Below are positions 42,467-51,913 of a DNA stretch of 64,000 nucleotides, one piece after another. The stretch spans positions 1 to 64,000 of the forward strand of contig NZ_JANHLE010000028.1 in assembly GCF_028682475.1 (NCBI RefSeq), read 5' to 3'. Position numbers and translations under genes: made by a program. Below the pieces are notes generated by a model. It was not told where the DNA came from and searched no databases. It worked only from the letters and a program-made list of their open reading frames with translations. This DNA comes from Pseudomonas putida. GTDB lineage: Bacteria; Pseudomonadota; Gammaproteobacteria; Pseudomonadales; Pseudomonadaceae. Positions within the stretch are counted from its first letter, which is position 1, and every line of letters starts with the position of its first letter.

Positions 42467-43738
42467 ATGAGCTATGTGATCGACCGACGCCTGAACGGCA
42501 AGAACAAGAGCACGGTCAACCGCCAGCGCTTTTTGCGGCGTTACCGTGACCACATCAAGAAAGCCGTCGAGGAGGCCGTAAGTCGCCGCTCCATTACCGA
42601 CATGGAGCATGGTGAGCAAATCAGCATACCCGGCCGCGATATCGACGAGCCGGTGCTTCACCACGGCCGCGGTGGCAAACAGACCGTGGTCCACCCAGGC
42701 AACAAGGAGTTCACCGCTGGCGAGCACATCGCTCGGCCACAGGGTGGCGGCGGTGGCAGTGGCCGCGGCAAGGCCGGCAATTCCGGCGAGGGAATGGACG
42801 AGTTCGTCTTCCAGATTACCCAGGAGGAATTTCTCGAATTCATGTTCGAAGACCTGGAGCTGCCCAACCTGGTCAAACGCCACCTGGCCGGCACCGACAC
42901 CTTCAAGACCGTGCGTGCCGGTATCAGCAACGAAGGCAACCCGTCTCGCATCAACATCATCCGCACCCTGCGCTCGGCGCATGCCCGACGCATCGCCCTG
43001 TCCGGCAGCAGCCGCGCCAAACTGCGCGTGGCGCAAGAGGAACTGGCGCGACTTAAACGGGAAGAACCGGACAATTTCGGCGATATCCAGGAAATAGAAG
43101 CCGAAATCGAGCGGTTGAGCGCGCGTATAAACCGCGTTCCTTTCCTCGATACTTTCGACCTCAAGTACAACCTGCTGATCAAACAACCCAACCCCAGCTC
43201 GAAAGCGGTGATGTTCTGCCTGATGGACGTTTCCGGCTCCATGACCCAGGCCACCAAGGATATCGCCAAGCGCTTTTTCATCCTTTTGTATCTGTTCCTC
43301 AAGCGCAATTACGACAAGATCGAAGTGGTGTTCATCCGCCACCACACCAGTGCCCGCGAAGTCGACGAAGAAGAGTTCTTCTACTCCCGGGAAACCGGCG
43401 GCACTATCGTCTCCAGCGCCCTGAAGCTGATGCAGGAGATCATGGCCGAACGCTACCCGGCCAACGAGTGGAACATCTACGCCGCGCAAGCTTCCGACGG
43501 CGACAACTGGAACGATGATTCGCCGATCTGCCGCGAGATCCTTACCAAGCAGATCATGCCGTTCGTCCAGTACTACACTTACGTTGAGATCACCCCCCGC
43601 GAACATCAGGCATTGTGGTTCGAATATGAACGTATCGGCGAAGCCTTTGCCGATACCTTCGCCCAGCAGCAGCTGGTGTCGGCCGGCGATATCTATCCGG
43701 TCTTCCGTGAACTCTTCCAGCGCAGGTTAGTGACATGA
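42467..43738 (+). CDS. yeaH: YeaH/YhbH family protein (DUF444) with VWA-like domain
   Basis: 423-aa partner of PrkA/YeaG. The N-terminal half is basic with a glycine-rich linker (RPQGGGGGSGRGKAG), and a von Willebrand A-like domain carries the MIDAS motif DVSGSM (about residue 250). The start has GGAGG nearby. It overlaps spoVR by 4 nt. Molecular function is unknown. Confidence 0.93.
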   Translation: MSYVIDRRLNGKNKSTVNRQRFLRRYRDHIKKAVEEAVSRRSITDMEHGEQISIPGRDIDEPVLHHGRGGKQTVVHPGNKEFTAGEHIARPQGGGGGSGRGKAGNSGEGMDEFVFQITQEEFLEFMFEDLELPNLVKRHLAGTDTFKTVRAGISNEGNPSRINIIRTLRSAHARRIALSGSSRAKLRVAQEELARLKREEPDNFGDIQEIEAEIERLSARINRVPFLDTFDLKYNLLIKQPNPSSKAVMFCLMDVSGSMTQATKDIAKRFFILLYLFLKRNYDKIEVVFIRHHTSAREVDEEEFFYSRETGGTIVSSALKLMQEIMAERYPANEWNIYAAQASDGDNWNDDSPICREILTKQIMPFVQYYTYVEITPREHQALWFEYERIGEAFADTFAQQQLVSAGDIYPVFRELFQRRLVT

Positions 43739-45297
43739 CCGCTAGAGAGCAGAAGCGCCACCCCATTTCCACCGGTTCCGAATGGACATTCGAACTGATC
43801 CAGGCCTATGACCGGGAAATCAGCCGCCTGGCCGAGCGCTATGCCCTGGACACTTACCCCAACCAGATCGAAGTGATCACCGCCGAGCAGATGATGGACG
43901 CCTACGCCTCCGTCGGCATGCCCCTGGGCTATCACCATTGGTCCTACGGCAAACACTTCCTCAGCACCGAGAAGTCCTACAGCCGCGGCCAGATGGGCCT
44001 GGCCTACGAGATTGTGATCAACTCCGACCCGTGCATTGCCTACCTGATGGAAGAAAACACCATCTGCATGCAGGCCCTGGTGGTTGCTCACGCCTGTTAC
44101 GGTCACAACAGCTTCTTCAAGGGCAATTACCTGTTCCGCACCTGGACCGATGCCAGCTCGATCATCGATTACCTGGTGTTCGCCAAGCAGTACATTACCC
44201 AGTGCGAGGAGCGCCACGGCATCGATGCCGTGGAGGACCTGCTCGACTCCTGCCACGCCCTGATGAACTACGGCGTCGACCGCTACAAACGCCCCTACCC
44301 TATTTCCGCCGAAGAGGAACGGCGTCGACAGAAGGAACGCGAAGAACACCTGCAGAAGCAGATCAACGACCTGTGGCGGACCATTCCCAAGGGCGCCGAC
44401 AAGAACAGCGACCGCGATAACGCGCGCTTTCCGGCCGAGCCCCAGGAAAACATTCTCTACTTCATCGAGAAACACGCACCGCTGCTCGAACCCTGGCAAC
44501 GCGAGATCGTGCGCATCGTGCGCAAAATCGCCCAGTATTTCTACCCGCAACGCCAGACCCAGGTGATGAACGAAGGCTGGGCGACGTTCTGGCATTACAC
44601 CCTGATGAACGACCTGTACGACGAAGGCCTGGTCACTGAGGGCTTCATGATGGAGTTCCTGCAGTCACACACCAGCGTGGTGTTCCAGCCCGGTTTCGAC
44701 AGCCCCTACTACAGCGGCATCAACCCCTATGCCCTGGGTTTTGCCATGTACCGCGACATCCGGCGCATGTGCGAACACCCTACTGAAGAGGACCGTCGCT
44801 GGTTCCCCGATATCGCCGGCAGCGACTGGTTGTCGACCATCAAGTTCGCCATGAGCAGCTTCAAGGACGAGAGTTTCATCCTGCAGTACCTGTCACCCAC
44901 GGTGATCCGCGACCTCAAGCTGTTCAGCATCCTCGATGACGACCAGCGCGATGACCTGCTGGTGCCGGCCATCCATGATGAAAGCGGTTACCGGATCATT
45001 CGTGAAACCCTGGCCGCCCAGTACAACCTGGGCAACCGCGAACCCAACGTGCAGATCTGGAGCATCGACCGGCGTGGCGACCGCTCCCTGACCCTGCGCC
45101 ACCAGCAACACGATCGCAAGCCGCTGGGCGACTCGACCGAGGAGGTGCTCAAGCACCTGCACCGCCTCTGGGGCTTCGATATCCACCTGGAAACCCTGCA
45201 GGGCGACCAGATCATGAAAACCCACCATGTGCCGCCCAAGGGCGAGCATGGCGAAGCCGAGTACGGGCGCCTGGACCTGGCGGTCGTGCACCTCTAG
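43735..45297 (+). CDS. SpoVR family protein (YcgB)
   Basis: 520-aa protein of the SpoVR/YcgB family. Recognisable blocks are MPLGYHHWSYGKHF, LVVAHACYGHNSFFKGNYLF, and NEGWATFWHYTLMNDLYDEG with a His/Glu-rich core like a metal site. The activity is unknown; in E. coli the homologue acts with YeaG/YeaH. It ends just before a hairpin that overlaps the cca ribosome-binding site. Confidence 0.93.
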   Translation: MTAREQKRHPISTGSEWTFELIQAYDREISRLAERYALDTYPNQIEVITAEQMMDAYASVGMPLGYHHWSYGKHFLSTEKSYSRGQMGLAYEIVINSDPCIAYLMEENTICMQALVVAHACYGHNSFFKGNYLFRTWTDASSIIDYLVFAKQYITQCEERHGIDAVEDLLDSCHALMNYGVDRYKRPYPISAEEERRRQKEREEHLQKQINDLWRTIPKGADKNSDRDNARFPAEPQENILYFIEKHAPLLEPWQREIVRIVRKIAQYFYPQRQTQVMNEGWATFWHYTLMNDLYDEGLVTEGFMMEFLQSHTSVVFQPGFDSPYYSGINPYALGFAMYRDIRRMCEHPTEEDRRWFPDIAGSDWLSTIKFAMSSFKDESFILQYLSPTVIRDLKLFSILDDDQRDDLLVPAIHDESGYRIIRETLAAQYNLGNREPNVQIWSIDRRGDRSLTLRHQQHDRKPLGDSTEEVLKHLHRLWGFDIHLETLQGDQIMKTHHVPPKGEHGEAEYGRLDLAVVHL

Positions 45298-45302
45298 CCA
45301 AC

Positions 45303-45350
45303 CCTCCGTTGCTGCCAGACAGGGTATCCTGTGGCATCAACGGAGGATTT
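45303..45350 (+). promoter_or_regulatory. Long hairpin that ends spoVR and covers the cca ribosome-binding site
   Basis: CCTCCGTTG (45303-45311) pairs fully with CAACGGAGG (45338-45346). The inner stems TGCC/GGCA (45313-45316, 45333-45336) and ACAGG/CCTGT (45319-45323, 45328-45332) close over GTAT, with one mismatch and a 2-nt bulge. The 3' arm is the Shine-Dalgarno GGAGG of cca, and ATTTTC follows before the ATG. It could terminate spoVR transcription, or hide the cca start on readthrough RNA. Confidence 0.7.
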
Positions 45351-45352
45351 TC

Positions 45353-46582
45353 ATGCAGATCTACAAAGTCGGCGGTGCCGTACGCGACCGCCTGCTCGGC
45401 CGGCCGGTCAGTGATATCGACTGGGTTGTGGTCGGCGCTAGCGCAGAGCAAATGCAGGCGCTCGGCTATCGGCCCGTGGGCGCCGACTTTCCGGTGTTCA
45501 TCCACCCCAAAAGCGGCGAGGAATACGCCCTGGCGCGCACCGAGCGCAAGAGCGGGCGCGGTTACGGCGGCTTTACCTTTCACGCCAGCCCCGAGGTCAC
45601 CCTCGAAGAAGACCTGATCCGCCGCGACCTGACCATCAACGCCATGGCCGAAGATGAGCAGGGTAATGTCTGCGATCCTTATGGTGGCCAGAAAGATCTC
45701 GAAGCCCGTGTTTTACGCCACGTTTCCCCCGCATTCACCGAAGATCCCCTACGAGTCCTGCGCGTCGCCCGCTTCGCAGCGCGCTACGCCGCAATGGGTT
45801 TCAAGGTCGCGCCGCAAACCATCGAGCTGATGCGCCAGCTCAGCGAATCCGGTGAACTCCAGGCACTCACCGCCGAGCGCAGCTGGAAAGAAATTTCCCG
45901 GGCACTGATGGAAGATCAACCTCAGGTGTTCATTCAGGTGCTGCGCGATTGTGGCGCCCTCAAAGAGCTGATGCCTGAACTCGATGCACTGTTCGGCGTA
46001 CCGCAGCCTGCGGCCCACCACCCGGAAATCGACAGTGGCATACACACACTCTCGGTGCTCGAACAAGCAGCACAGTATCAGCAGCCCCTGAGCGTGCGCT
46101 GGGCCTGCCTGCTGCACGATCTGGGCAAAGGGCTTACCCCAGAGGATGAGTGGCCTCGGCACATCGCTCATGAGCAGCGCGGGCTCAAGCTGATCAAAGC
46201 GGTCAACCAGCGCTTCAAGGTGCCACGCGATTGCCAGGAACTGGCGGCGCTGGTCGGTGAGTACCACACGCACTGCCACCGCGCCTTGGAGCTCAGGGCC
46301 TCGACCTTGCTTGAATTGCTGCAAAGCTTCGATGTTTATCGTCGGCCGCAGCGTTTTGAAGAGTTCATTGCGGCTTGTGAAATGGACGCCCGAGGGCGCA
46401 AGGGACTGGAGCAGCGGCAGTACCCGCAAGCCGATTACCTGCGCGGTGCGGCGGCGGCAGCGCGGGCAGTGCAAGTGCAACCACTGGTACAGCAGGGGCT
46501 CACTGGCCAGGCGCTGGGTGAAGCACTGAAGGGGGAGCGACTGAAAGCCTTGAAGGCTTACAAGGACGGCTTCCACAGCTGA
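45353..46582 (+). CDS. cca: Multifunctional CCA-adding tRNA nucleotidyltransferase
   Basis: Adds and repairs the 3' CCA of tRNA. The 409 aa begin QIYKVGGAVRDRLLGRPVSDIDWVVVG (nucleotidyltransferase metal aspartates DID) and contain RRDLTINAMA and the ERxxxE-type helix ERSWKEISRAL. A C-terminal HD domain with HDLGKG and EYHTHCH fits the bacterial type with phosphatase/phosphodiesterase activity. The start at 45353 has GGAGG 6 nt upstream, inside a strong hairpin. Confidence 0.95.
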   Translation: MQIYKVGGAVRDRLLGRPVSDIDWVVVGASAEQMQALGYRPVGADFPVFIHPKSGEEYALARTERKSGRGYGGFTFHASPEVTLEEDLIRRDLTINAMAEDEQGNVCDPYGGQKDLEARVLRHVSPAFTEDPLRVLRVARFAARYAAMGFKVAPQTIELMRQLSESGELQALTAERSWKEISRALMEDQPQVFIQVLRDCGALKELMPELDALFGVPQPAAHHPEIDSGIHTLSVLEQAAQYQQPLSVRWACLLHDLGKGLTPEDEWPRHIAHEQRGLKLIKAVNQRFKVPRDCQELAALVGEYHTHCHRALELRASTLLELLQSFDVYRRPQRFEEFIAACEMDARGRKGLEQRQYPQADYLRGAAAAARAVQVQPLVQQGLTGQALGEALKGERLKALKAYKDGFHS

Positions 46583-46595
46583 TACGGTGGCGCTC

Positions 46596-46651
46596 GCATC
46601 GCCGGCAAGGCCGGCTCCCACACGAACCCGTGGGAGCTTGCCTTGCCAGGG
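46596..46651. repeat. Degenerate REP pair between cca and folK
   Basis: GGCAAGGCCGGCTCCCAC (about 46604-46621) faces GTGGGAGCTTGCCTTGCC (about 46630-46647), a REP-type palindrome with mismatches, between convergent genes. Confidence 0.7.
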
Positions 46652-46659
46652 ATTGGGCC

Positions 46660-47169
46660 TCAAAGACTGGTGAGTTGTTGCCCACGCCACTCAAACGGGA
46701 CTGGCGCGAGCACTTGCTCGATCTGCGCCTCTTGCCACAGCTGACTCATGGTTTTCCCTGCCCCCGGATGCACCAGCTCGGGAGCAATCAACGAAAGCGG
46801 CCACAGCACAAAGGCATTCTTGAGGATCTCGGCGCGGGGCAGCACCAAGCCGTCAAAACTGCCATGCAAATCGTTGTACATCAGCACATCGATATCCAGC
46901 GGCAGGCCTTTGCGCTCTGGCGCATAGCGACCGTTATCGGCTTCGATGAACTTGAGCCGACGGTCCAGCTCCATCAACGGCATATCGGTCAACCCGGTCA
47001 CCACCAGATTGAAGAACGGACCGCTTTTGATGCCCACGGCCTGACTTTCGAACACGGCCGAACACTGCATGCCCTGCAGAAAAACAGCCAGCGCATCCAG
47101 CCCTGCAGTCAAATGCCGCTCACGCTCGACATTACTGCCAAGGCCAAGGTAAACCCGGTTCAGAGACAT
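46660..47169 (-). CDS. folK: 2-amino-4-hydroxy-6-hydroxymethyldihydropteridine pyrophosphokinase
   Basis: Folate-pathway kinase of 169 aa. VYLGLGSNVERERHL at the N-terminus, FFNLVVTG and the PLDIDVLMYND metal motif (DxD) are typical, as is LPRAEILKNAFVLWPL. It overlaps the upstream folB by 10 nt, pairing two consecutive steps of folate synthesis. Confidence 0.95.
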   Translation of the reverse strand: MSLNRVYLGLGSNVERERHLTAGLDALAVFLQGMQCSAVFESQAVGIKSGPFFNLVVTGLTDMPLMELDRRLKFIEADNGRYAPERKGLPLDIDVLMYNDLHGSFDGLVLPRAEILKNAFVLWPLSLIAPELVHPGAGKTMSQLWQEAQIEQVLAPVPFEWRGQQLTSL

Positions 47170-47513
47170 CCGCGCTCGATCTCCACGCCCACTCCTGTGG
47201 CGGCTGAAACGGCGCCTGGCTTGGTCAGCTTGAGCTGCAGCCAGGGGATCTGGAATTCACTCATCAACACCGCTGCCAGGCGCTCGGCAAAGGTCTCGAC
47301 CAACTGGAATTCGGACTGTTCGGCAAACGCCTGGATACGCGCAGTGACACTGGCGTAGTCCAGGGCCAGGGTCAGGTCGTCGCCCGCCGCCGCAGGCCGG
47401 TTGTCCCAGGCAAAACGCAGGTCCAGGCGCAGGCACTGGCGAATGCCACGCTCCCAGTCATAGGCACCGATGACGGTATCGACTTCCAGGCCTTCGATGA
47501 ACACTCTGTCCAA
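47160..47513 (-). CDS. folB: Dihydroneopterin aldolase
   Basis: 117-aa enzyme that converts dihydroneopterin to hydroxymethyldihydropterin. The N-terminus DRVFIEGLEVDTVIGAYDWER and the central DYASVTARIQAF are family blocks; the lysine of LQLKLTKPGA is the usual catalytic position. The TTG at 47513 is taken as start because GGAG lies 6 nt before it and it gives the standard N-terminus; an ATG 8 codons upstream would add MSCSGEKC. Confidence 0.93.
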   Translation of the reverse strand: MDRVFIEGLEVDTVIGAYDWERGIRQCLRLDLRFAWDNRPAAAGDDLTLALDYASVTARIQAFAEQSEFQLVETFAERLAAVLMSEFQIPWLQLKLTKPGAVSAATGVGVEIERGCL

Positions 47514-47587
47514 GCACTTCTCTCCACTGCACGACAAGGGCGACTGGCGCCGTTAGAATCAGGGCGTCCTCGCCCGGAATAGTTAGC

Positions 47588-48157
47588 ATGTTTTGGTTAC
47601 TGGCACTGCTCGCCTACCTGCTTGGCTCTCTGTCCTTTGCCATACTCCTGAGCCGCCTCAATGGCAGCCCGGACCCGCGCATGAGCGGTTCTGGCAACGC
47701 CGGGGCAACCAACATGCTGCGTCTGGCCGGCCGCAAACTGGCGGTCCTGACCCTGCTCGGCGACCTGTGCAAGGGCTTGTTGCCCGTACTGGTCGCCAGT
47801 CTTGCCGGCCTTGATCTGCAACAACAGGCCTGGATCGGCGTGTGTGCGGTCATCGGCCATCTGTTTCCGGTGTACTTCTGCTTTCGCGGCGGCAAAGGTG
47901 TCGCCACCGCCGCCGGCCTGCTTCTCGGGCTCTACCCGCCAGCGGCGCTATTGGCCATCGGCGCCTGGCTGCTGACCTTCTACCTGACCCGCACCAGCTC
48001 CCTGGCGGCACTGATCGCCACCCCGCTAACCCTGCCACTGCTGGCCTGGCGCGAGCCGGAAGCGCTATTGCCGATCAGCGTGCTGACCGTGCTGATCGTC
48101 TGGCGTCACCGCGGCAATCTACGCGACCTTTTTGCCGGCCGCGAACGGCATTTCTGA
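47588..48157 (+). CDS. plsY: Acyl-phosphate glycerol-3-phosphate acyltransferase
   Basis: Membrane enzyme that makes lysophosphatidate from acyl-phosphate. The 189 aa form about five helices with the conserved loops GSLSFAILLSRL, DPRMSGSGNAGATNMLR and HLFPVYFCFRGGKGVAT. It is divergent from folB across 74 nt and convergent with tsaD. Confidence 0.95.
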   Translation: MFWLLALLAYLLGSLSFAILLSRLNGSPDPRMSGSGNAGATNMLRLAGRKLAVLTLLGDLCKGLLPVLVASLAGLDLQQQAWIGVCAVIGHLFPVYFCFRGGKGVATAAGLLLGLYPPAALLAIGAWLLTFYLTRTSSLAALIATPLTLPLLAWREPEALLPISVLTVLIVWRHRGNLRDLFAGRERHF

Positions 48158-48180
48158 ATCCTGCGCCTGAACGCCGCTCA

Positions 48181-49206
48181 TCACAGCGGCGCCAGCTGCT
48201 CCATCGGCCAGCGTGCCTGTACACTGATCGCCAGACTTTCCTGCTGCCCCGCAGCCAGGCGCTGACAACCGGCGTAGGCGATCATCGCGCCATTGTCGGT
48301 GCAGAACTGTGGCCGGGCGTAGTAGACATTGCCCTTGATGCCCGCCAGCATGTCCTCCAGCGCGGTGCGCAGGGCCTTGTTGGCACTGACCCCGCCAGCG
48401 ATCACCAGGCGCTTGAGGCCGGTCTGCTTCAAGGCACGCTTGCACTTGATGGTCAGAGTCTCCACCACCGCCTGCTGGAAGGCCAGCGACACGTCGCAAC
48501 GGGTTTGCTCGCCGTCGTCCCCAGCACGCTGGCACTGCTGCCAGGTGTTGAGGGCAAAGGTCTTGAGGCCGCTGAAGCTGAAATCCAGGCCAGGACGATC
48601 GGTCATTGGCCGCGGGAAAACAAAGCGACCAGGAACGCCCTGAGTCGCTAGACGGGCGATTTCCGGACCACCAGGATAATTCAGCCCCATCAGCTTGGCG
48701 GTCTTGTCGAACGCCTCGCCCGCTGCATCATCGAGGGTTTCACCCAGCAACTCGTAGCGACCGATGCCGTCCACACGCACCAGCTGGGTATGCCCACCGG
48801 ACACCAGCAAGGCAACGAACGGAAACTCCGGCGGCTGCTCTTCGAGCATCGGCGCGAGCAAATGCCCTTCCATGTGATGCACGCCCAGCGCCGGAATGCC
48901 CCAGGCAAACGCCAGGGCCTGGGCGCAGGACGCCCCCACCAGCAGCGCGCCGACCAGCCCGGGTCCAGCGGTGTAGGCAATGGCATCAATTTCGGTAGCG
49001 ACACAGTCGGCCTCGTCCAGCACCTGGCGGATCAACGGCAGCATGCGCTTGACGTGATCGCGCGAGGCGAGCTCCGGCACCACGCCGCCATAGGCGCGGT
49101 GCAGGTCGATCTGGCTGAACAATGCATCGGCCAAAAGACCGCGTTCACTGTCGTATAATGCGACGCCGGTTTCGTCGCAGGATGTTTCTAATCCCAGTAC
49201 TAGCAT
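48181..49206 (-). CDS. tsaD: tRNA N6-adenosine threonylcarbamoyltransferase
   Basis: Catalytic subunit of t6A37 synthesis (341 aa). The ASKHA fold shows GLETSCDETGVA at the N-terminus, the iron-binding HHMEGH motif, ALLVSGGHTQLV and IAGGVSANKALR. It is divergent from rpsU, the usual arrangement next to the rpsU-dnaG-rpoD operon. Confidence 0.97.
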   Translation of the reverse strand: MLVLGLETSCDETGVALYDSERGLLADALFSQIDLHRAYGGVVPELASRDHVKRMLPLIRQVLDEADCVATEIDAIAYTAGPGLVGALLVGASCAQALAFAWGIPALGVHHMEGHLLAPMLEEQPPEFPFVALLVSGGHTQLVRVDGIGRYELLGETLDDAAGEAFDKTAKLMGLNYPGGPEIARLATQGVPGRFVFPRPMTDRPGLDFSFSGLKTFALNTWQQCQRAGDDGEQTRCDVSLAFQQAVVETLTIKCKRALKQTGLKRLVIAGGVSANKALRTALEDMLAGIKGNVYYARPQFCTDNGAMIAYAGCQRLAAGQQESLAISVQARWPMEQLAPL

Positions 49207-49293
49207 GGGTTTGCGCCTTGCGGAGGCTGAATTCGAAGGCGCGCATGATAGTCCCCACTCCCGGTGCCGACCAGCGGTTTTCGATCAGAGGCT

Positions 49294-49321
49294 TTGCATT
49301 CCGGCTGGCTAAGGGTTAACA
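49294..49321 (+). promoter_or_regulatory. Candidate promoter of the rpsU-dnaG-rpoD operon
   Basis: TTGCAT (49294-49299), 16-nt spacer, TTAACA (49316-49321). The -10 lies in one arm of the inverted repeat AAGGGTT (49311-49317) / AACCCTT (49327-49333), which could be an operator. Tentative. Confidence 0.4.
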
Positions 49322-49408
49322 TCCGCAACCCTTAAAAACCGACGTTCTCCAGTGCACAGTTTTGCCACGAGTTCGTTGACCCCCGGTAATGAATGAAGGT
49401 AGCTCTGG

Positions 49409-49624
49409 ATGCCAGCCGTCAAAGTTAAAGAGAATGAACCCTTCGACGTAGCTCTGCGTCGTTTCAAGCGCTCCTGCGAAAAAGCCGGTGTTCTGGCTGA
49501 AGTTCGTAGCCGCGAATTTTACGAGAAGCCGACTTCTGAGCGTAAGCGCAAAGCAGCAGCCGCTGTTAAACGTCACGCCAAGAAAGTTCAGCGCGAACAG
49601 CGCCGCGCCGTTCGTCTGTACTAA
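49409..49624 (+). CDS. rpsU: 30S ribosomal protein S21
   Basis: 71-aa basic ribosomal protein with the S21 pattern [26 protein letters not shown] and a lysine/arginine-rich tail. It is the first gene of the macromolecular-synthesis operon that couples translation (S21), replication (DnaG) and transcription (RpoD). Confidence 0.98.
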
Positions 49625-49653
49625 TACAGACGTCCGTCGCAAGCTTCTGCCTC

Positions 49654-49672
49654 GCCCGGCCCAAAGCCGGGC
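49654..49672 (+). terminator. Hairpin after rpsU (partial terminator)
   Basis: GCCCGGC-CCAAA-GCCGGGC without a T-run, 30 nt past rpsU. E. coli has a weak terminator and processing site here, so this may set the rpsU:dnaG ratio. The remaining 304-nt gap to dnaG (49625-49928) holds no gene I can support. Confidence 0.5.
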
Positions 49673-49928
49673 TGCCGGCAGTAGTTGCTTGATCCTCAGG
49701 TCCCTGGACCCGAGGCGTCCCATTGCCCTGCAGTGTGGACAACCTGCCTGAAACGTCAGAACTGGCCTCAACGCCAGCTGTGCACGTCATTACTGACGAG
49801 CCCTCACCGGCTACAGACGAGCACGTCTTTCCGAATTTTGTGTTACGCCATTCGACATCGCTCGAACGCGCAGCCGTTCCCGCAGCATTAGCGATTACAC
49901 TTGCTTATCGCCTGATGATGAGAGTGCC

Positions 49929-51899
49929 ATGGCCGGGCTGATTCCCCAAAGCTTCATCGACGACCTCCTCAACCGTACCGACATCGTCGATGTGGTGAGT
50001 TCGCGCGTGCAGCTGAAAAAGGCCGGCAAGAACCTCACCGCCTGCTGCCCGTTCCACAAGGAAAAAACCCCGTCCTTCAGCGTCAGCCCCGACAAGCAGT
50101 TCTATTACTGCTTCGGCTGCGGCGCGGGTGGCAACGCCCTTGGCTTCATCATGGACCACGACAACCTGGACTTTCCCCAGGCCGTCGAGGAACTGGCCAA
50201 GGCTGCCGGCATGGAAGTCCCGCGCGAAGAAGGTGGACGCGGGCAAAAGCCCCGGCAACCCACCGACTCGCCGCTGTACCCCTTGTTGGAAGCGGCTGCC
50301 GAATTTTATCGCCAGGCCCTGAAAAGTCACCCGACCCGTCGCTCGGCGGTGGAATACCTCAAGGGCCGCGGCCTGTCCGGAGAAATCGCTCGCGACTTCG
50401 GCCTCGGCTACGCCCCACCCGGCTGGGACAACCTGTTCAAACATCTGAGCAGCGATACCCTGCAACAGAAGGCCATGATCGATGCTGGCCTGCTGATCGA
50501 GAACGCCGAGTCCGGCAAGCGCTACGATCGCTTCCGTGACCGGGTCATGTTCCCGATCCGCGACAGCCGTGGCCGGGTCATTGCCTTCGGCGGCCGGGTG
50601 CTTGGCGACGACAAGCCCAAGTACCTGAACTCCCCGGAAACGCCGGTCTTCCACAAAGGCCAGGAGCTGTACGGGCTATACGAAGCGCGCAAGTTCAACC
50701 GCAACCTCGATGAAATCATCGTCGTCGAAGGCTACATGGACGTCATTGCCCTGGCCCAGCAGGGCCTGCGCAACGCGGTGGCGACCCTGGGTACGGCCAC
50801 CAGCGAAGAACACCTCAAGCGCCTGTTTCGCGTGGTCCCCAGCGTATTGTTCTGCTTCGATGGCGACCAGGCCGGCCGCAACGCCGCCTGGCGCGCCCTG
50901 GAGGCCACCCTTTCGAGCCTGCAGGACGGCCGCAAGGCGCGTTTCCTGTTCCTGCCCGAAGGCGAAGACCCCGACACCCTGATCCGCGCCGAAGGCACCG
51001 ACGCCTTCCGCGCTCGCATCAATCAGCATGCCCAACCTCTGGCTGACTACTTTTTCCAGCAGTTGACCGAGGAAGCCGACCCGCGCTCGCTCGAGGGCAA
51101 GGCCCATATGGCCACCCTGGCAGCACCGTTGATCGAAAAAGTGCCCGGCGCCAACCTTCGTGCCCTGATGCGCAATCGCCTCAAGGAAATCACCGGGCTC
51201 GACAACCAGCAGGTCGAGCAACTGAGCCATAGCGCGCCCAGCGAAGCGCCGCCCAGCTACGACCCGGGCATCGATTACGACGCCATTCCCGACTACACGC
51301 CAGACTACGGCGACTTCCACCAACCCGAGTACGCACCGCCGCAACAGCAGTGGACGCCGAACAAGGGCGGCAAGAAGAAATGGGAAGGCAAGCCGTGGGA
51401 CAAGAAGGGCAAGCCGTGGGAGCGCAACGGTCAACGCCAGGATGCCCCGCCACGCGTGCCGACTTCGGTGGAACCCCCGACCTTGAGCGCTCTGCGCACC
51501 CTGCTGCACCATCCGCAGCTGGCCAAGAAAGTCGAAGATGCCGGCCATTTTGCGGCCGAAGAGCACGTCTACGCCCAGCTGCTGGTGGCCCTGCTGGAGG
51601 CGTTGCAAAAGAATCCTGAGCTACGCTCACTACAGCTGATTGCACGCTGGCACGGCACTGAACAAGGCCGATTGTTGCGGGCATTGGCGGAAAAGGAATG
51701 GCTGATCGATGCCGACAACCTTGAACAACAGTTTTTCGACACTATAACTAGCTTGTCCGCTCGCCAACGCGAGCGAAGCCTGGAACATTTGCTCAGGAAA
51801 GCACGTCAAAGTGAACTGAGCGCAGAGGAAAAAAATCAGCTGCGCGACCTGTTAAGCCGGAATGTTCCCGCACAAACCCCGACCTCAACTGGCGCGTGA
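49929..51899 (+). CDS. dnaG: DNA primase
   Basis: Makes RNA primers at the replication fork. The 656 aa have a CHC2 zinc finger (C40, H43, C61, C64, in ACCPFHKEKTPSF and YYCFGCGAGG), a TOPRIM core (about 260-345, containing VVEGYMDVIAL and FCFDGDQAGRNA), and a C-terminal helicase-binding domain (about 520-640). Between them lies a low-complexity linker (about 430-520) rich in Pro/Tyr/Lys/Trp that is longer than in E. coli. Confidence 0.97.
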   Translation: MAGLIPQSFIDDLLNRTDIVDVVSSRVQLKKAGKNLTACCPFHKEKTPSFSVSPDKQFYYCFGCGAGGNALGFIMDHDNLDFPQAVEELAKAAGMEVPREEGGRGQKPRQPTDSPLYPLLEAAAEFYRQALKSHPTRRSAVEYLKGRGLSGEIARDFGLGYAPPGWDNLFKHLSSDTLQQKAMIDAGLLIENAESGKRYDRFRDRVMFPIRDSRGRVIAFGGRVLGDDKPKYLNSPETPVFHKGQELYGLYEARKFNRNLDEIIVVEGYMDVIALAQQGLRNAVATLGTATSEEHLKRLFRVVPSVLFCFDGDQAGRNAAWRALEATLSSLQDGRKARFLFLPEGEDPDTLIRAEGTDAFRARINQHAQPLADYFFQQLTEEADPRSLEGKAHMATLAAPLIEKVPGANLRALMRNRLKEITGLDNQQVEQLSHSAPSEAPPSYDPGIDYDAIPDYTPDYGDFHQPEYAPPQQQWTPNKGGKKKWEGKPWDKKGKPWERNGQRQDAPPRVPTSVEPPTLSALRTLLHHPQLAKKVEDAGHFAAEEHVYAQLLVALLEALQKNPELRSLQLIARWHGTEQGRLLRALAEKEWLIDADNLEQQFFDTITSLSARQRERSLEHLLRKARQSELSAEEKNQLRDLLSRNVPAQTPTSTGA

Positions 51900-51913
51900 G
51901 GTCCTAGCTCGGG

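Noticed and set aside
49723..49941. 72-codon ORF between rpsU and dnaG
   Set aside because: No family signature, no ribosome-binding site of note, and it runs over the dnaG start. More likely the untranslated spacer of the operon.
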